Shown here: piece after piece, positions 35,349 to 47,389 of the stretch
Position numbering within the stretch: the stretch's first letter is position 1
Layout: each line of letters begins with the position of its first letter
NCBI GenBank assembly: GCA_964017235.1
Contig: OZ024929.1
Span: 111,771,793 to 111,835,792 of the forward strand
Reading direction: 5' to 3'
Length of the DNA stretch: 64,000 nucleotides
From: Sabellastarte sp. h YS-2021
Taxonomy: Eukaryota > Annelida > Polychaeta > Sabellida > Sabellidae
Notes under the pieces: model-generated
What the model was told of the DNA's origin: nothing
The model's input: only the letters and a program-made list of their open reading frames with translations
Database searches by the model: none
Program-made: the position numbers and the translations under genes

Positions 35349-35779
35349 AAATGATTACACTACCCATATAATAACTAACTCCATGCAATACACCTTTAAT
35401 AAAATCATGAAACCTGATGTTAACAAATACTCCACATTAGAGATTGACTTAAGGTTGCACATAAATAGAAAATGTTTTATGAAAAATTACAATATGAAAT
35501 CTGTACATGACTTTACAGAAATCTCACTTTGTACAATCCAGTATACAGGAAGGCTGAATAAGATGAAGATAAAGCCGAGTGATAACTTGAAATACGACTC
35601 CATTTTACTTCAACGCCAGATCCTTCCTCCACTGCATCTCAAAGTATTTTTCTTGGGCCTTCTGAATCAATTTTCATTCCCTTATAACTGAAATGAAATT
35701 CATAAGATCATTTGTCCTCACACAAAGGAACAGTTAGTTGTGTATTTTAATTATATTACACTAAGTATAGACTGTCCTG
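35349..35779. other. Intronic spacer, nothing recognised
   Basis: No repeat pair or family-like frame was seen between H8 and the LINE. Confidence 0.45.
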
Positions 35780-36010
35780 TTTCAGCAGTTCGAGTCGAAT
35801 ACCTCTCCGAGGTTCTTGACACTTTGTGCTGGTGAGACCTGATTACCAAGTATATTGATTGGGAAGTGAGGAAGGAGTTGTTTACGGTTGTTTTTTGAGC
35901 CTATCAAAATAAACTCGGTTTTGTCAGGATTGAGTTTTAATTTATTTGTGAGAATGAAATTTTGAATATCATTTAGGCAGTTCTTTAATGTTTGTATAGA
36001 CTGAGAGAAA
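35780..36010 (-). pseudogene. CR1/Jockey-type LINE, 3' half of RT (split by H6 copy A)
   Basis: The minus-strand frame reads FSQSIQTLKNCLNDIQNFI and on through NKLKLNPDKTEFILIGSK, the stretch just after the catalytic box in CR1/Jockey-group reverse transcriptases. The upstream half is at 42201-43100, on the other side of H6 copy A. The LINE stops soon after and lacks its 3' end. Confidence 0.82.
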
Positions 36011-36566
36011 CTAGATTGGGCCAACTCGGCGCCAACATATCCCCAGACAGGTCATCACTCACGCCACAGGTTTTGATCGGGAATTTTTAAAAACATAATT
36101 ACCCATTATTATATGAACTTCAGCACATCAATCTACTCTGTTTATATCTTCCAAGGAAGATGGTGTATCCCCAGACGCCGAATACATAACTCAAATTATA
36201 TTTTCAATCTTCCTGCAATGATAACTCTAAACCTATTTTCAAAGTATTTAAATGATTGATGATTGAATGTCCATTCTAAAATAATAATCCCAAAAGAGCA
36301 TATCTGTTTCTATATTTGTTGACAAATAAAATATTATTTTTAACTCAACTCATCATACTTTTCAATCTTCCTTCAAAGTATTTAAATGATTGATGATTCA
36401 ATGTCCATTCTAAAATTCATAATCCCAAAAGCGCATATCTGTTTCTATATTTGTTCACAAATAAAATATTATTTAAAAAAAAATTATTTATATTATTATT
36501 TTATTATATTATTTTTAGAATTTGCAAATTGTTTTCAGTTATTCATTTCCTCTATACCTATATATG

Positions 36567-39032
36567 GGAGGACAGACAAAAAGAAACCAGACAAAAAGAA
36601 ACTGTACAAAAAGAAACCAGACAAAAAGAAACCGGACAAAAAGTTTTACTAGTAGGACAAAAAGTTTTTATTTTAAAAAAGTTTCTTTTAACAACATAAA
36701 AACACTATACAACATTTAAACATGAATATTCACAACAATAGCACAAAAATTAGCTCAGAAATAGTACAAAGCTCCATTTGGTAATTACTTAAGCAAGTCT
36801 GTAAACATACAATTGAAACATGTCACACTTTAATGAGTCTTATGGAATGTCCTACACCTTTCAGGAACTCCTCTAGTGATTTGTTGCCACTTTTTATCTC
36901 GGAACACAAGTAGCTGAGGCGCTGTTGGAGATCTTTAGTTGCTTTTTTCACCCATTTTCTTGGTGGCTCCCCTCTTGAGTCTTGGCAGATCTGTAGTCTT
37001 GAGAGGGACTCATCTTCTTTAATATGCGTGAGAAGTCTCCAAACTGATGGATGTTTGTGCCCAACAAGCTGTGAAAAACTATTGTTCCAGGTTTCACATA
37101 GGTTATTTGTACGGGCTCTCACCTCTCAGGGTAGCATTGTGCACATTCCACATCTGTGGAGGAAAAAGTGGAGGCATTTTCCTCAATCTGATGGTTGGTT
37201 GGTCTTCCCCATCCAACATTCCACAAAAATGTCTAAAGCTGCCATTTTCCTTGTAATATTGACTGAGCCCTAATTCTTGTACTTTCCTCCAGGTTGCATG
37301 GGTAAGGTGATAGAAGCAGCCAAGGGTCAACACATGGGGGCCAAAAGTAGCTTTGACTGCATTTATTGCTGCTTGCTCAAAATCCAGATGAACTGTTGTA
37401 GGATCAGGAGTGAAACCAAGCTCTTCGCATCTTTTTAAAAACTGCTTGCATGATCTCTTCATAGTGTGATTGGGATTTTCCAGTCAGTAGGGCATAAACA
37501 CAAGTGACTGCAGAATTCCCTAGTTTGGCCCGGATGATGTAGAGTTGCTGGAATATCTTTGGGGAAAGGCTGAACGTTCCATCAATGAACCACTCATCTT
37601 GCCTGGCCAGGTGTTTGAGAGCTTCATCACTGGCAAAAACCACTACGCGGGACTGGCTCTCTGATCCACTATCATGAATGAGAAATCTTTGGGATCCTGT
37701 TGTCTTGGTCCACTCATCTTCCAGTTTGAACTCTGTGATGGTCTTGGGTTCCTTGGGTAGTGTACCCCTCTGACATCTGCGAATGGACCTCTTTATGCTT
37801 TCCACTCTACCACATTCAGCTCGGACTTCATCATTGACTGCAGACAGCGTGGTTGCTAAGATCTGGGCTGGTCTGTCTCTGGATGAAGTACCTTTCTCTT
37901 TCAAGCTAGCCTTTAACTTAGCCACCTCAACTGTTGTTGAACTGCTTTCATGGCTGTGTTCTTTGACAAGTTCTGGATTGTTATTCTGAAAATAGAAAAT
38001 GCAAAAAAGTAAGCTACAGTATAGTTTTAAAAAGGTCATCAAAATAATCTTATTGTTTATGGATGACTTTAGTCTCTGAACCTAGAACAAAGATATTTCT
38101 GTATTCTCTGATGAGCAGTGGATTATCATTATCAATCAATTTATATCAAAATAGAAAACTTACATCAAGACCTGTTCTGAGAACTGCTTTACATGATAAA
38201 GCAACCTTTTGTGAACACTTCCAGAAAATAGAAGAAGACTTCACAGAAAGCTTTGTGTACATGTATCCATCCATGCATATCTTCAAACCACCTTTATTGC
38301 TTTTTATTATCTCCATAGTTTAAATGGTAAGATGTCAATGATATCAGGAAGAAAATTTAAGCCTTTTATATACAACTTAAATTGTCCTGAGTAGGTAGCT
38401 ATTCCTTTCATTTCTACTCAGTAAACCTACTTCAAGGGAAGATTAAAGTCACAACTCAACTCAGGTACATAAAAGATCATAGGATGATTAAAATAATGCA
38501 ATGTAAGACATTTACTTTAATCAATCAATCAATGGATTAATTTGAATAGAATAAAGGCTGCTTACCTGAATTGAGATTGTATGAATTGGAAGCCAGTTAT
38601 CAATTGACAGTTATGTGTGATTGGAAGTGGCTTTCCTTTTATCCCTTTTTGTCCAAAGAATACAGGGTGAGGGGGTCTATTGGTAAATATAGTTACACAA
38701 AATGCTCATTTAACAATAAATAAAGATTATTAATTGACAAACAGAAGAAGCTATTGATTGGCACACATCCCTTTTTCACTTTATGTTTGACTAAGAGACA
38801 GCAAATAGAGAAGTCTTTTCTTTACAAGAGTAATTGCTATTATGCAAGTTTGACACAAGGTGTTTATAGGAGCCTTAAAGTAATTAGCATTTTTTGAAAA
38901 TTTAATTGAAATTTAAAGTTAATTTTATAGTGAAACTTTTTGTCCTAGTAGTAAAACTTTTTGTCCGGTTTCTTTTTATCTGGTTTCTTTCTGTCTGGTT
39001 TCTTTTTGTCTGGTTTCTTTTTGTCCTACATT
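36567..39032 (-). mobile_element. MULE (Mutator-like) DNA transposon
   Basis: A 2466-bp element with a perfect 9-bp duplication, CTATATATG (36558-36566 and 39033-39041), the size typical of Mutator. The inverted ends of about 100 bp consist of repeated GGACAAAAAGAAACC-type units. H6 copy B at about 43855-43880 has a single CTATATATG and nothing else, so it is the natural empty site. It carries a decayed transposase on the minus strand. Confidence 0.92.
36823..37985 (-). pseudogene. MULE transposase, decayed
   Basis: Three overlapping frames together cover one Mutator-type transposase body. The first (to about 37430) has the catalytic FIDGTFSLSP and the QLYIIRAKLG segment. The second has HLDFEQAAINA with the second aspartate, and GCFYHLTHATWRKV with the C-x-x-H signature between catalytic residues. 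The third has RARTNNLCETWNNSF, the usual C-terminal segment. One-base shifts lie in the A-run near 37434 and at about 37120, so the gene is broken unless these are sequencing errors. A splice acceptor (TTTCTATTTTCAG) precedes the first frame at 37986, and a possible donor for a non-coding first exon lies near 38570. No FLYWCH finger is seen. Confidence 0.85.
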
Positions 39033-39309
39033 CTATATATGTGGTCCATATATATGCACCCTAAATATGTGACACAATCTCAGTTCTGACTCCCCTTTGT
39101 GTTATATGTAATGAAGCCCACCACCTCCCACCCCCACCCCTCTCCCCTTCTCCACACCTCTCTCACTATTACACAAGATCTGCAACCCCATTGAGTTCTT
39201 TGTTTCTCATCTGATATCATTAAATACCTTTGTTTATTTAGTGTCACTCAATATAGCTGGAGGTCCCAGAGGTGGGTGGGGGGAATCCGGGTGGGGGATG
39301 TGGGTTGGG

Positions 39310-39850
39310 ACTTAGTTTAGTTTATTAGTTTATTATAGTGACATGTATTATGTTGACAAGGATTATACAAAAACTATTGAAGTAATACCCAGCCCTATAT
39401 GGGCTTATAAGTCACTTTAAATAGAGAGTTAATAACAAACAGAGCAAACATATTTTGAGGTAAGATACAGTAAATAAAGACAGCAATTCAATACATAAAA
39501 ATTAACAATATAATTTACTTTTTCTTTCTTGCCACAAATCAAAAATAAAATTAATAACCATATTGACATTCATATGAGTTAATACCCTTGATAATTGATC
39601 TATTAATAATTCAGATTTATCTATATTTAAAATTTTGAAATATTTCATACGAATCAGCTCTAAAGCTGGACAAACACAAACAAAATGTATCTCATCTTCT
39701 ACATCTTTTTTACACAGTTTACATGTTCTCTCAAAGAGATGGAGTGCTACAGCATAAATGGTAAACAAACAATCTATATAAAAGGGGTACTCAAATACAA
39801 AAAGAATTGAGAATTTTAAGTATGTGATTATCAACTGAAATGAGTTCATA
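39310..39850 (-). pseudogene. LINE 3' fragment captured in H6 copy A
   Basis: The minus-strand frame at 39502-39849 (115 codons) has the post-RT cysteine motif CKLCKKDVEDEIHFVCVCP followed by an RMKYF helix and DLWQERKSKLY, as at the C-terminus of many LINE polyproteins. The flanking 39310-39420 resembles a LINE tail also found at 59335-59410 (CCCAGC...GGGCTTATA.GTCACTT). The same piece is in H6 copy B (44150-44690), so it was captured before the copies separated. Confidence 0.65.
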
Positions 39851-40189
39851 ACTGTAGGAGCTGTGTCAAAATGAACTGAGGCAAGTTGAATAAAACTGGG
39901 CTAGTTGAGGGTTAAAAATCCCCTAGTTTTACTACATACGGATATAATTTCATTAATATTGGGACTTAAAGCTCACTTAAAGTGTCCATTTTGTCAACTT
40001 GAATATGTTTAACCGGCGTTTAACCAGTTTCATTTTAAAAAGTTAAAAACTCAGCAAGCAGAGGTATAACACACAAAAATAAGTTCTTAAAAGACTAAGA
40101 TAGCCATAACATTATTAATATTCAAAATTTAAATAGACAGGCATTTCCTTTTAAAAATTCAAAGATTTCAGCTCTATAACCCACATAGT

Positions 40190-41960
40190 TTGACAGTTAC
40201 TGGGCTTTAAAGTGGCATAATGTCCATAAATTGGGTTTCTGTGGGCATTTTACAATTGTTAAAGAGACCTTAGCAATTAAACTACAGATCTGAAACTTTT
40301 TGGGGGACATACATAACAAACAAAAATTATATATAATACAGTTTAAGACTTGTCACACTAAGCATTTCCAAATAACAGGGCAAAATACGGAAAAAATGTC
40401 CAAAAAGGCACTTGGGCGAGTGTCTATGGCCCTCATACACAGGTTAAATGTCTACTAAAAACCTTGATTTTCGCCATATGTAAAAAGGACATAATAATGC
40501 ATTCCCAGATGGGATTTCAGCTCCATCAATCACATAGTTTAACAGTCACAGGGCTTAAAGGTGGCAAAAAGTCCAAATATTGGGTCTCTGTGGGCCTTTT
40601 AGAGATCTCGATGTGGCTTTCAAATTAAAGCTTCAGACTAAAAATTTGTTACATACTAAGATTACACATAGAATATGTATCTAATAAAGTTTGAAACTTC
40701 TCAGACTTACCATTTCCAAGTTACAGAGCAAAATATGTGAAAAATGTCTTAAAAGGGTCACTCAGGTGGGTGTTTAAGGTCCTCATACACAGGTTAAATG
40801 TCTACTTGAAGCCTTGATTTTTGGCACATGTAAAAAGAACATAATAATGTATTCCCAGATGAGATTTCAGCTCTATCAGTCACATAGTTTAACAGTCACA
40901 GGCCTTAAAATTGGCAAAAAGTCCAAATACTGGGTCTTTATGGGGCCTTCTAGAGACCTAAATGTGGCCTTCAAATTAAAGCTTCAGACTTAAAATTTGT
41001 CACATACTAAGATTACACATAGAATATGCATCTAATACAGTTTGAAACTTCTTAGACTTACCATTTCCAAGTTACAGGGCAAAATATGTGAAAAATGTCT
41101 AAAAATGGTCACTCGGGTGGGGATTTATGGTCCTCATACACAGGTTAAATGTCTTCTTAAAGCCTTAATTTTTGGCACATATATAAATAACATACTAATA
41201 TCTTCCCAGATAGGATTTGAGCTCTATCAGTCACATAGTTTGACAGTCACAGGGCTTAAAAGTAGCAAAAAGTCCAAATATTGGGTCTTTGGTAGCCTTT
41301 TAGAGACCTCAATTTGACCTTCAAAATTAAAGCTTCAGACTTAAAATCTGTTACATACTAAGATTACACACAGAATATATATCTAATACAGTTTGAAACT
41401 TCTCAGACTTACCATTTCCAAGTTACAGGGAAAAAGATGTGAAAAATGTCTTATAAGGGTCACTCGGGTGGGTGTTTATGGTCCTGATACACAGGTTAAC
41501 TGTCTATTAAAGGCCTAAATGTTGGGGCACATATAAGAAAACACATAGATATATTCCCAGATGATATTTAACTTAGATGAGAGACATAGTTTGAAAGCTA
41601 CAGTGCTTGAAAGTGGCAAAAAGTGCATAAATTGGGTCTCTGTGGGCACTTTTGAGACCTTAAGTCGAACCCTTTGGGTAAACCTACAGCCCTAAAATTT
41701 TCTACAGACAAGGATTACATATCAAAGTTATACCTAGCACAGTTTGAGACTCATCAGAATTACCACTTCCAAATTATAGGGCAAAATATGTGAAAAGTAT
41801 AGCAAAAAATCCCTAAGTGGGGGTATTTATGGGCCTCAAAGACAATTTTCTCCTCAACTTAAAGTCGTGATTTTCGGCACATGTACTAAGAACATATTAA
41901 TGTGTTGTCAGGTAAAATTTCAGCCAGCTGAGCATCATAGTTTGTGACCTACAGGGCTCT
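40190..41960. repeat. H6 core repeats, about 350-bp unit, five copies (copy A)
   Basis: The phrase CACATAGTTTRACAGTCACA with GGCAAAAAGTCC recurs about every 350 bp, as do TACACAGGTTAAATGTCTAC and CTTACCATTTCCAAGTTACA. Units are diverged from one another but match copy B position by position, so the array predates the duplication of H6. Confidence 0.85.
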
Positions 41961-42200
41961 AAGTGGCCAAAAGTGCAATTTCTGACCTTAAGGTGGCCAT
42001 AAGTTCTTTTTTACTGGGAGTTTAAGGTCACCTTAAAATAGGGATCTTCCTTTGGGCACCCTTAACATGTGTACCAAGTTTGAAAAAAAAATATTAATTT
42101 GTTTTTGAGTTATCGCGTCCACAAGGAAATTTCTACGGCGGCGGCGGCGGCGCGACGGACCTGAATCCAATATATCCCCGACTTTCGTCTGGGGATATAA

Positions 42201-43100
42201 TTAGCTGTTGAGAATGTTATATATAACTGGGTATCATCGGTGGTAACTGATATCGCTGTGAGGTTGAATGATTGAGTTAATTGGGTTTGTATGGAGAGAA
42301 AAAAGAATTGGACTAAGGACGCAGCCCTGGGGCACCCCAAACTGGAGCGCAGCAGGATGTGAGAGTGTGCTACCTACCTTGAACGAGTATGTCCTTACCA
42401 ACAGGTATGATTTGAACCAGCCAATGCTAGTTCACGGATTCCATAGTAAAAATTAAGTCTGTCAAGGAGAATGGCGTGGTCAAAGGTATCGAAGGCGGCG
42501 GAGAGATCCACTAAGGTAAGGGCTGTGACAGACCCTTTGGACATGTTGAGAAGATCGTTCTGAATATTAAGGAGGGGACTTTCAGTAGTGATATTTCTAT
42601 AAGCAGATTGAAAAGTGGTCACGAGGCTGGCTTCATCAAGGTGAATTTGTAGCTGGACTGCTACTACCCTTTCAAGTATCTTTGAAATAAAGTTAAGATT
42701 GGAGACATGCTTGTAGCTCAAATCTGCTTGGAGTCCAATTTTTGAAAACTTCTTTGTCTAAGGATGATTTTTTTGAGGATTGGGGTAAAACATGGGTCTG
42801 TTTGAAGAAGTTAGGACACTTACTTTGTTCAAGAGAGGCATTAATTATTGAAGTGATGGGGGTGATGAGGATGTCCAGATAATCAAGGACAAGAAAAGTG
42901 GGCCAAGGGAGCATGATTTACTTGGAGATTTCATAATGACTTTGGTAACTTGATCCTCGGTTACAGTGGAGAAAGTGGGAAACATGGTGGGAGGGGAGTT
43001 CGGGGTGATGTGTTGAGAGCTCAGGGAAGCAGGGAAAGTTGAGCTGTTTTTTTCAATTTTACCTATGAAGAACTCCACAAATCTGTCAGCCAAAAGCTGA
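42201..43100 (-). pseudogene. CR1/Jockey-type LINE, 5' half of RT (split by H6 copy A)
   Basis: Minus-strand frames in order: a pre-RT linker (ADRFVEFFIGKIEK), then a pre-palm segment (DILITPITSIINASLEQSKC), RT fingers and palm (SKILERVVAVQLQIHL, FQSAYR, VDLSAAFDTFDHAILLDRL), and a TTDDTQLYITFSTAN box where the family usually has YADD. The frame changes at least three times, so it is an old dead copy. The remainder continues at 36010-35780. Confidence 0.85.
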
Positions 43101-44149
43101 GGTGCATTTAAATGTATGGAAGTAATTTAATTGAAACACTTTTTGTATAGAGGTAAGCTGGGAACTGATGATTATTTATGATAAAGAAAATGACAAGAAA
43201 ATCCTCAGAAAGTACTTTGACACATTTATAAAACTTTTTTTTTTTTGCTAGTGATTATCTGTGTTAAGTATTGAGGAGATAAAGTAAAAGTAAAGAACCT
43301 AAAAAGAGAAAAAAACTAGATTGGGCCAACTCGGCGCCAACATATCCCCAGACAGGTCATCACTCACGCCACAGGTTTTGATCGGGAATTTTTAAAAACA
43401 TAATTACCCATTATTATATGAACTTCAGCACATCAATCTACTCTGTTTATATCTTCCCAAGGAAGATGGTGTATCCCCAGACGCCGAATACATAACTCAA
43501 ATTATATTTTCAATCTTCCTGCAATGATAACTCTAAACCTATTTTCAAAGTATTTAAATGATTGATGATTGAATGTCCATTCAAAAATAATAATCCCAAA
43601 AGAGCATATCTGTTTCTATATTTGTTGACAAATAAAATATTATTTTTAACTCAACTCATCATACTTTTCAATCTTCCTTCAAAGTATTTAAATGATTGAT
43701 GATTCAATGTCCATTCTAAAATTCATAATCCCAAAAGCGCATATCTGTTTCTATATTTGTTCACAAATAAAATATTATTTTAAAAAAAATTATTTATATT
43801 ATTATTTTATTATATTATTTTTAGAATTTGCAAATTGTTTTCAGTTATTCATTTCCTCTATACCTATATATGTGGTCCATATATATGCAACCTAAATATG
43901 TGACACAATCTCAGTTCTGACTCCCCTTTGTGTTATATGTAATGAAGCCCACCACCTCCCACCCCCACCCCTCTCCCCTTCTCCACACCTCTCTCACTAT
44001 TACACAAGATCTGCAACCCCATTGAGTTCTTTGTTTCTCATCTGATATCATTAAATACCTTTGTTTATTTAGTGTCACTCAATATAGCTGGAGGTCCCAG
44101 AGGTGGGTGGGGGGAATCCGGGTGGGGGATGTGGGTTGGGACTTAGTTT

Positions 44150-44690
44150 AGTTTATTAGTTTATTATAGTGACATGTATTATGTTGACAAGGATTATACA
44201 AAAACTATTGAAGTAATACCCAGCCCTATATGGGCTTATAAGTCACTTTAAATAGAGATTTAATAACAAACAGAGCAAACATATTTTGAGGTAAGATACA
44301 GTAAATAAAGACAGCAATTCAATACATAAAAAATAACAATATAATTTACTTTTTCTTTCTTGCCACAAATCAAAAATAAAATTAATAACCATATTGACAT
44401 TCATATGAGTTAATACCCTTGATAATTGATCTATTAATAATTCAGATTTATCTATATTTAAAATTTTGAAATATTTCATACGAATCAGCTCTAAAGCTGG
44501 ACAAACACAAACAAAATGTATCTCATCTTCTACATCTTTTTTACACAGTTTACATGTTCTCTCAAAGAGATGGAGTGCTACAGCATAAATGGTAAACAAA
44601 CAATCTATATAAAAGGGGTACTCAAATACAAAAAGAATTGAGAATTTTAAGTATGTGATTATCAACTGAAATGAGTTCATAACTGTAGGA
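44150..44690 (-). pseudogene. LINE 3' fragment captured in H6 copy B
   Basis: The same captured LINE C-terminal piece as at 39310-39850. The frame is 145 codons here because of a substitution near its end. Confidence 0.65.
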
Positions 44691-44999
44691 GCTGTGTCAA
44701 AATGAACTGAGGCAAGTTGAATAAAACTGGGCTAGTTGAGGGTTAAAAATCCCCTAGTTTTACTACATACGGATATAATTTCATTAATATTGGGACTTAA
44801 AGCTCACTTAAAGTGTCCATTTTGTCTACTTGAATATGTTTAACCGGCGTTTAACCAGTTTCATTTTAAAAAGTTAAAAACTCAGCAAGCAGAGGTATAA
44901 CACACAAAAATAAGTTCTTAAAAGACTAAGATAGCCATAACATTATTAATATTCAAAATTTAAATAGACAGGCATTTCCTTTTAAAAATTCAAAGATTT

Positions 45000-46770
45000 C
45001 AGCTCTATAACCCACATAGTTTGACAGTTACTGGGCTTTAAAGTGGCATAATGTCCATAAATTGGGTTTCTGTGGGCATTTTACAATTGTTAAAGAGACC
45101 TTAGCAATTAAACTACAGATCTGAAACTTTTTGGGGACATACATAACAAACAAAAATTATATATAATACAGTTTAAGACTTGTCACACTAAGCATTTCCA
45201 AATAACAGGGCAAAATACGGAAAAAATGTCAAAAAAGGCACTTGGGCGAGTGTCTATGGCCCTCATACACAGGTTAAATGTCTACTAAAAACCTTGATTT
45301 TCGGCATATGTAAAAAGGACATAATAATGCATTCCCAGATGGGATTTCAGCTCCATCAATCACATAGTTTAACAGTCACAGGGCTTAAAGGTGGCAAAAA
45401 GTCCAAATATTGGGTCTCTGTGGGCCTTTTAGAGATCTCGATGTGGCTTTCAAATTAAAGCTTCAGACTTAAAATTTGTTACATACTAAGATTACACATA
45501 GAATATGTATCTAATAAAGTTTGAAACTTCTCAGACTTACCATTTCCAAGTTACAGAGCAAAATATGTGAAAAATGTCTTAAAAGGGTCACTCAGGTGGG
45601 TGTTTAAGGTCCTCATACACAGGTTAAATGTCTACTTGAAGCCTTGATTTTTGGCACATGTAAAAAGAACATAATAATGTATTCCCAGATGAGATTTCAG
45701 CTCTATCAGTCACATAGTTTAACAGTCACAGGCCTTAAACTTGGCAAAAAGTCCAAATACTGGGTCTTTATGGGGCCTTCTAGAGACCTAAATGTGGCCT
45801 TCAAATTAAAGCTTCAGACTTAAAATTTGTCACATACTAAGATTACACATAGAATATGCATCTAATACAGTTTGAAACTTCTTAGACTTACCATTTCCAA
45901 GTTACAGGGCAAAATATGTGAAAAATGTCTAAAAATGGTCACTCGGGTGGGGATTTATGGTCCTCGTACACAGGTTAAATGTCTTCTTAAAGCCTTAATT
46001 TTTGGCACATATATAAATAACATACTAATATCTTCCCAGATAGGATTTGAGCTCTATCAGTCACATAGTTTGACAGTCACAGGGCTTAAAAGTAGCAAAA
46101 AGTCCAAATATTGGGTCTTTGGGAGCCCTTTAGAGACCTCAATTTGACCTTCAAAATTAAAGCTTCAGACTTAAAATCTGTTACATACTAAGATTACACA
46201 CAGAATATATATCTAATACAGTTTGAAACTTCTCAGACTTACCATTTCCAAGTTACAGGGAAAAAGATGTGAAAAATGTCTTATAAGGGTCACTCGGGTG
46301 GGTGTTTATGGTCCTGATACACAGGTTAACTGTCTATTAAAGGCCTAAATGTTGGGGCACATATAAGAAAACACATAGATATATTCCCAGATGATATTTA
46401 ACTTAGATGAGAGACATTGTTTGAAAGCTACAGTGCTTGAAAGTGGCAAAAAGTGCATAAATTGGGTCTCTGTGGGCACTTTTGAGACCTTAAGTCGAAC
46501 CCTTTGGGTAAACCTACAGCCCTAAAATTTTCTACAGACAAGGATTACATATCAAAGTTATACCTAGCGCAGTTTGAGACTCATCAGAATTACCACTTCC
46601 AAATTATAGGGCAAAATATGTGAAAAGTATAGCAAAAAATCCCAAAGTGGGGGTATTTATGGGCCTCAAACACAATTTTCTCCTCAACTTAAAGTCGGCA
46701 CATGTACTAAGAACATATTAATGTGTTGTCAGGTAAAATTTCAGCCAGCTGAGCATCATAGTTTGTGACC
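45000..46770. repeat. H6 core repeats, about 350-bp unit, five copies (copy B)
   Basis: The phrase CACATAGTTTRACAGTCACA recurs at about 45010, 45360, 45710, 46063 and 46413. It is colinear with copy A. Confidence 0.85.
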
Positions 46771-47019
46771 TACAGGGCTCTAAGTGGCCAAAAGTCCAAT
46801 TTCTGACCTTACGGTGGCCATAAGTTCTTTTTTTACTGGGAGTTTAAGGTCACCTTAAAATAGGGATCTTCCTTTGGGCATCCTTAACATGTGTACCAAG
46901 TTTGAAAAAAAAATATTAATTTGTTTTTGAGTTATCGCGTCCACAAGGAAATTTCTACGGCGGCGGCGGCGCGACGGACCTGAATCCAATATATCCCCGA
47001 CTTTCGTCTGGGGATATAA

Positions 47020-47330
47020 TTATATTATGAATGCTGGCTTAGATATTTCAGTTTTAATAAATTGAACAAAAAAATAGATACAGTATATAGATTTGTTAAG
47101 TAGTGTTCACAACTTCAGGGTGTAAATTTGAAGTTGTGTGTTTCAATAGTATTAAGTTACCTCTATAACTGAGTAATTTATTTTTCAACATTCAATTTTT
47201 ACAAATATAATTTAAAATGGTTCTATAGGCAGGGTATATGCAACTCCAGTTTCCCAACTTAGTCTCCTTCCCTCTTGGTCACACCAATAACTCCGATCAC
47301 TGACCTTGACCACCCCTCGACTCTCCTTAC
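47020..47330. other. Spacer between H6 copy B and the candidate exon
   Basis: A GC-richer stretch at about 47230-47330 (ACCAATAACTCCGATCACTG, GACCTTGACCACCCC) stands out from its AT-rich surroundings and may be a repeat fragment. No structure was found. Confidence 0.35.
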
Positions 47331-47389
47331 CATAAACGATTTCTGTTAACCAGTGCACGGAGTTTCCCTTTATGGGGAAGATATTGCAC
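47331..47389 (-). CDS. PXYLP1: Possible upstream coding exon of the PXYLP1-like gene
   Basis: A 59-bp stretch on the minus strand between acceptor CTTTTCAG and donor TATG|GTAAGGA. It reads CNIFPIKGNSVHWLTEIVY in the one frame that stays open, entering one base into a codon and leaving one base over. That base joins the AT of the exon at 34203-34266 (taking the TGTAG acceptor). There is no domain or membrane segment, so the support is splice sites and phase only. The intervening 13 kb is filled by H8, the LINE, H6 A/B and the MULE. Confidence 0.45.

Larger units (their letters stand above)
36011..42200 (+). mobile_element. Hairpin-ended element, family H6, copy A (carries a MULE)
   Basis: The 5' end is AAA|CTAGATTGGGCC, with the motif ATATCCCCAGAC at 36037-36048. 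The 3' hairpin contains GTCTGGGGATAT at 42187-42198, the exact reverse complement, then AA. It is preceded by GTTATCGCGTCCACAAGGAA and a long CGG run (about 42136-42153). Without the MULE it is about 3.7 kb and by eye about 99 % identical to copy B (43316-47019). The interior holds a captured LINE 3' fragment (39310-39850) and about five units of 350 bp. It is inserted in a LINE; the flanks rejoin in the LINE reading frame with no clear duplication. Confidence 0.72.
43316..47019 (+). mobile_element. Hairpin-ended element, family H6, copy B
   Basis: Same ends as copy A: CTAGATTGGGCC at 43316, ATATCCCCAGAC at 43342-43353, GTCTGGGGATAT at 47006-47017, then AA. The CGG run before the hairpin is shorter than in copy A, and there are a few small indels (for example near 46695). 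It lacks the MULE. Its flanks differ from those of copy A outside the ends, so this is a separate insertion rather than a segmental duplication. It sits just downstream, in gene orientation, of the exon at 47331-47389. Confidence 0.72.

Noticed and set aside
34624-35691. 145- and 197-codon Lys/Arg/Gln-rich frames
   Set aside because: They read through the GGACAGA simple repeat and tandem units of H8, and change character abruptly at the element end.
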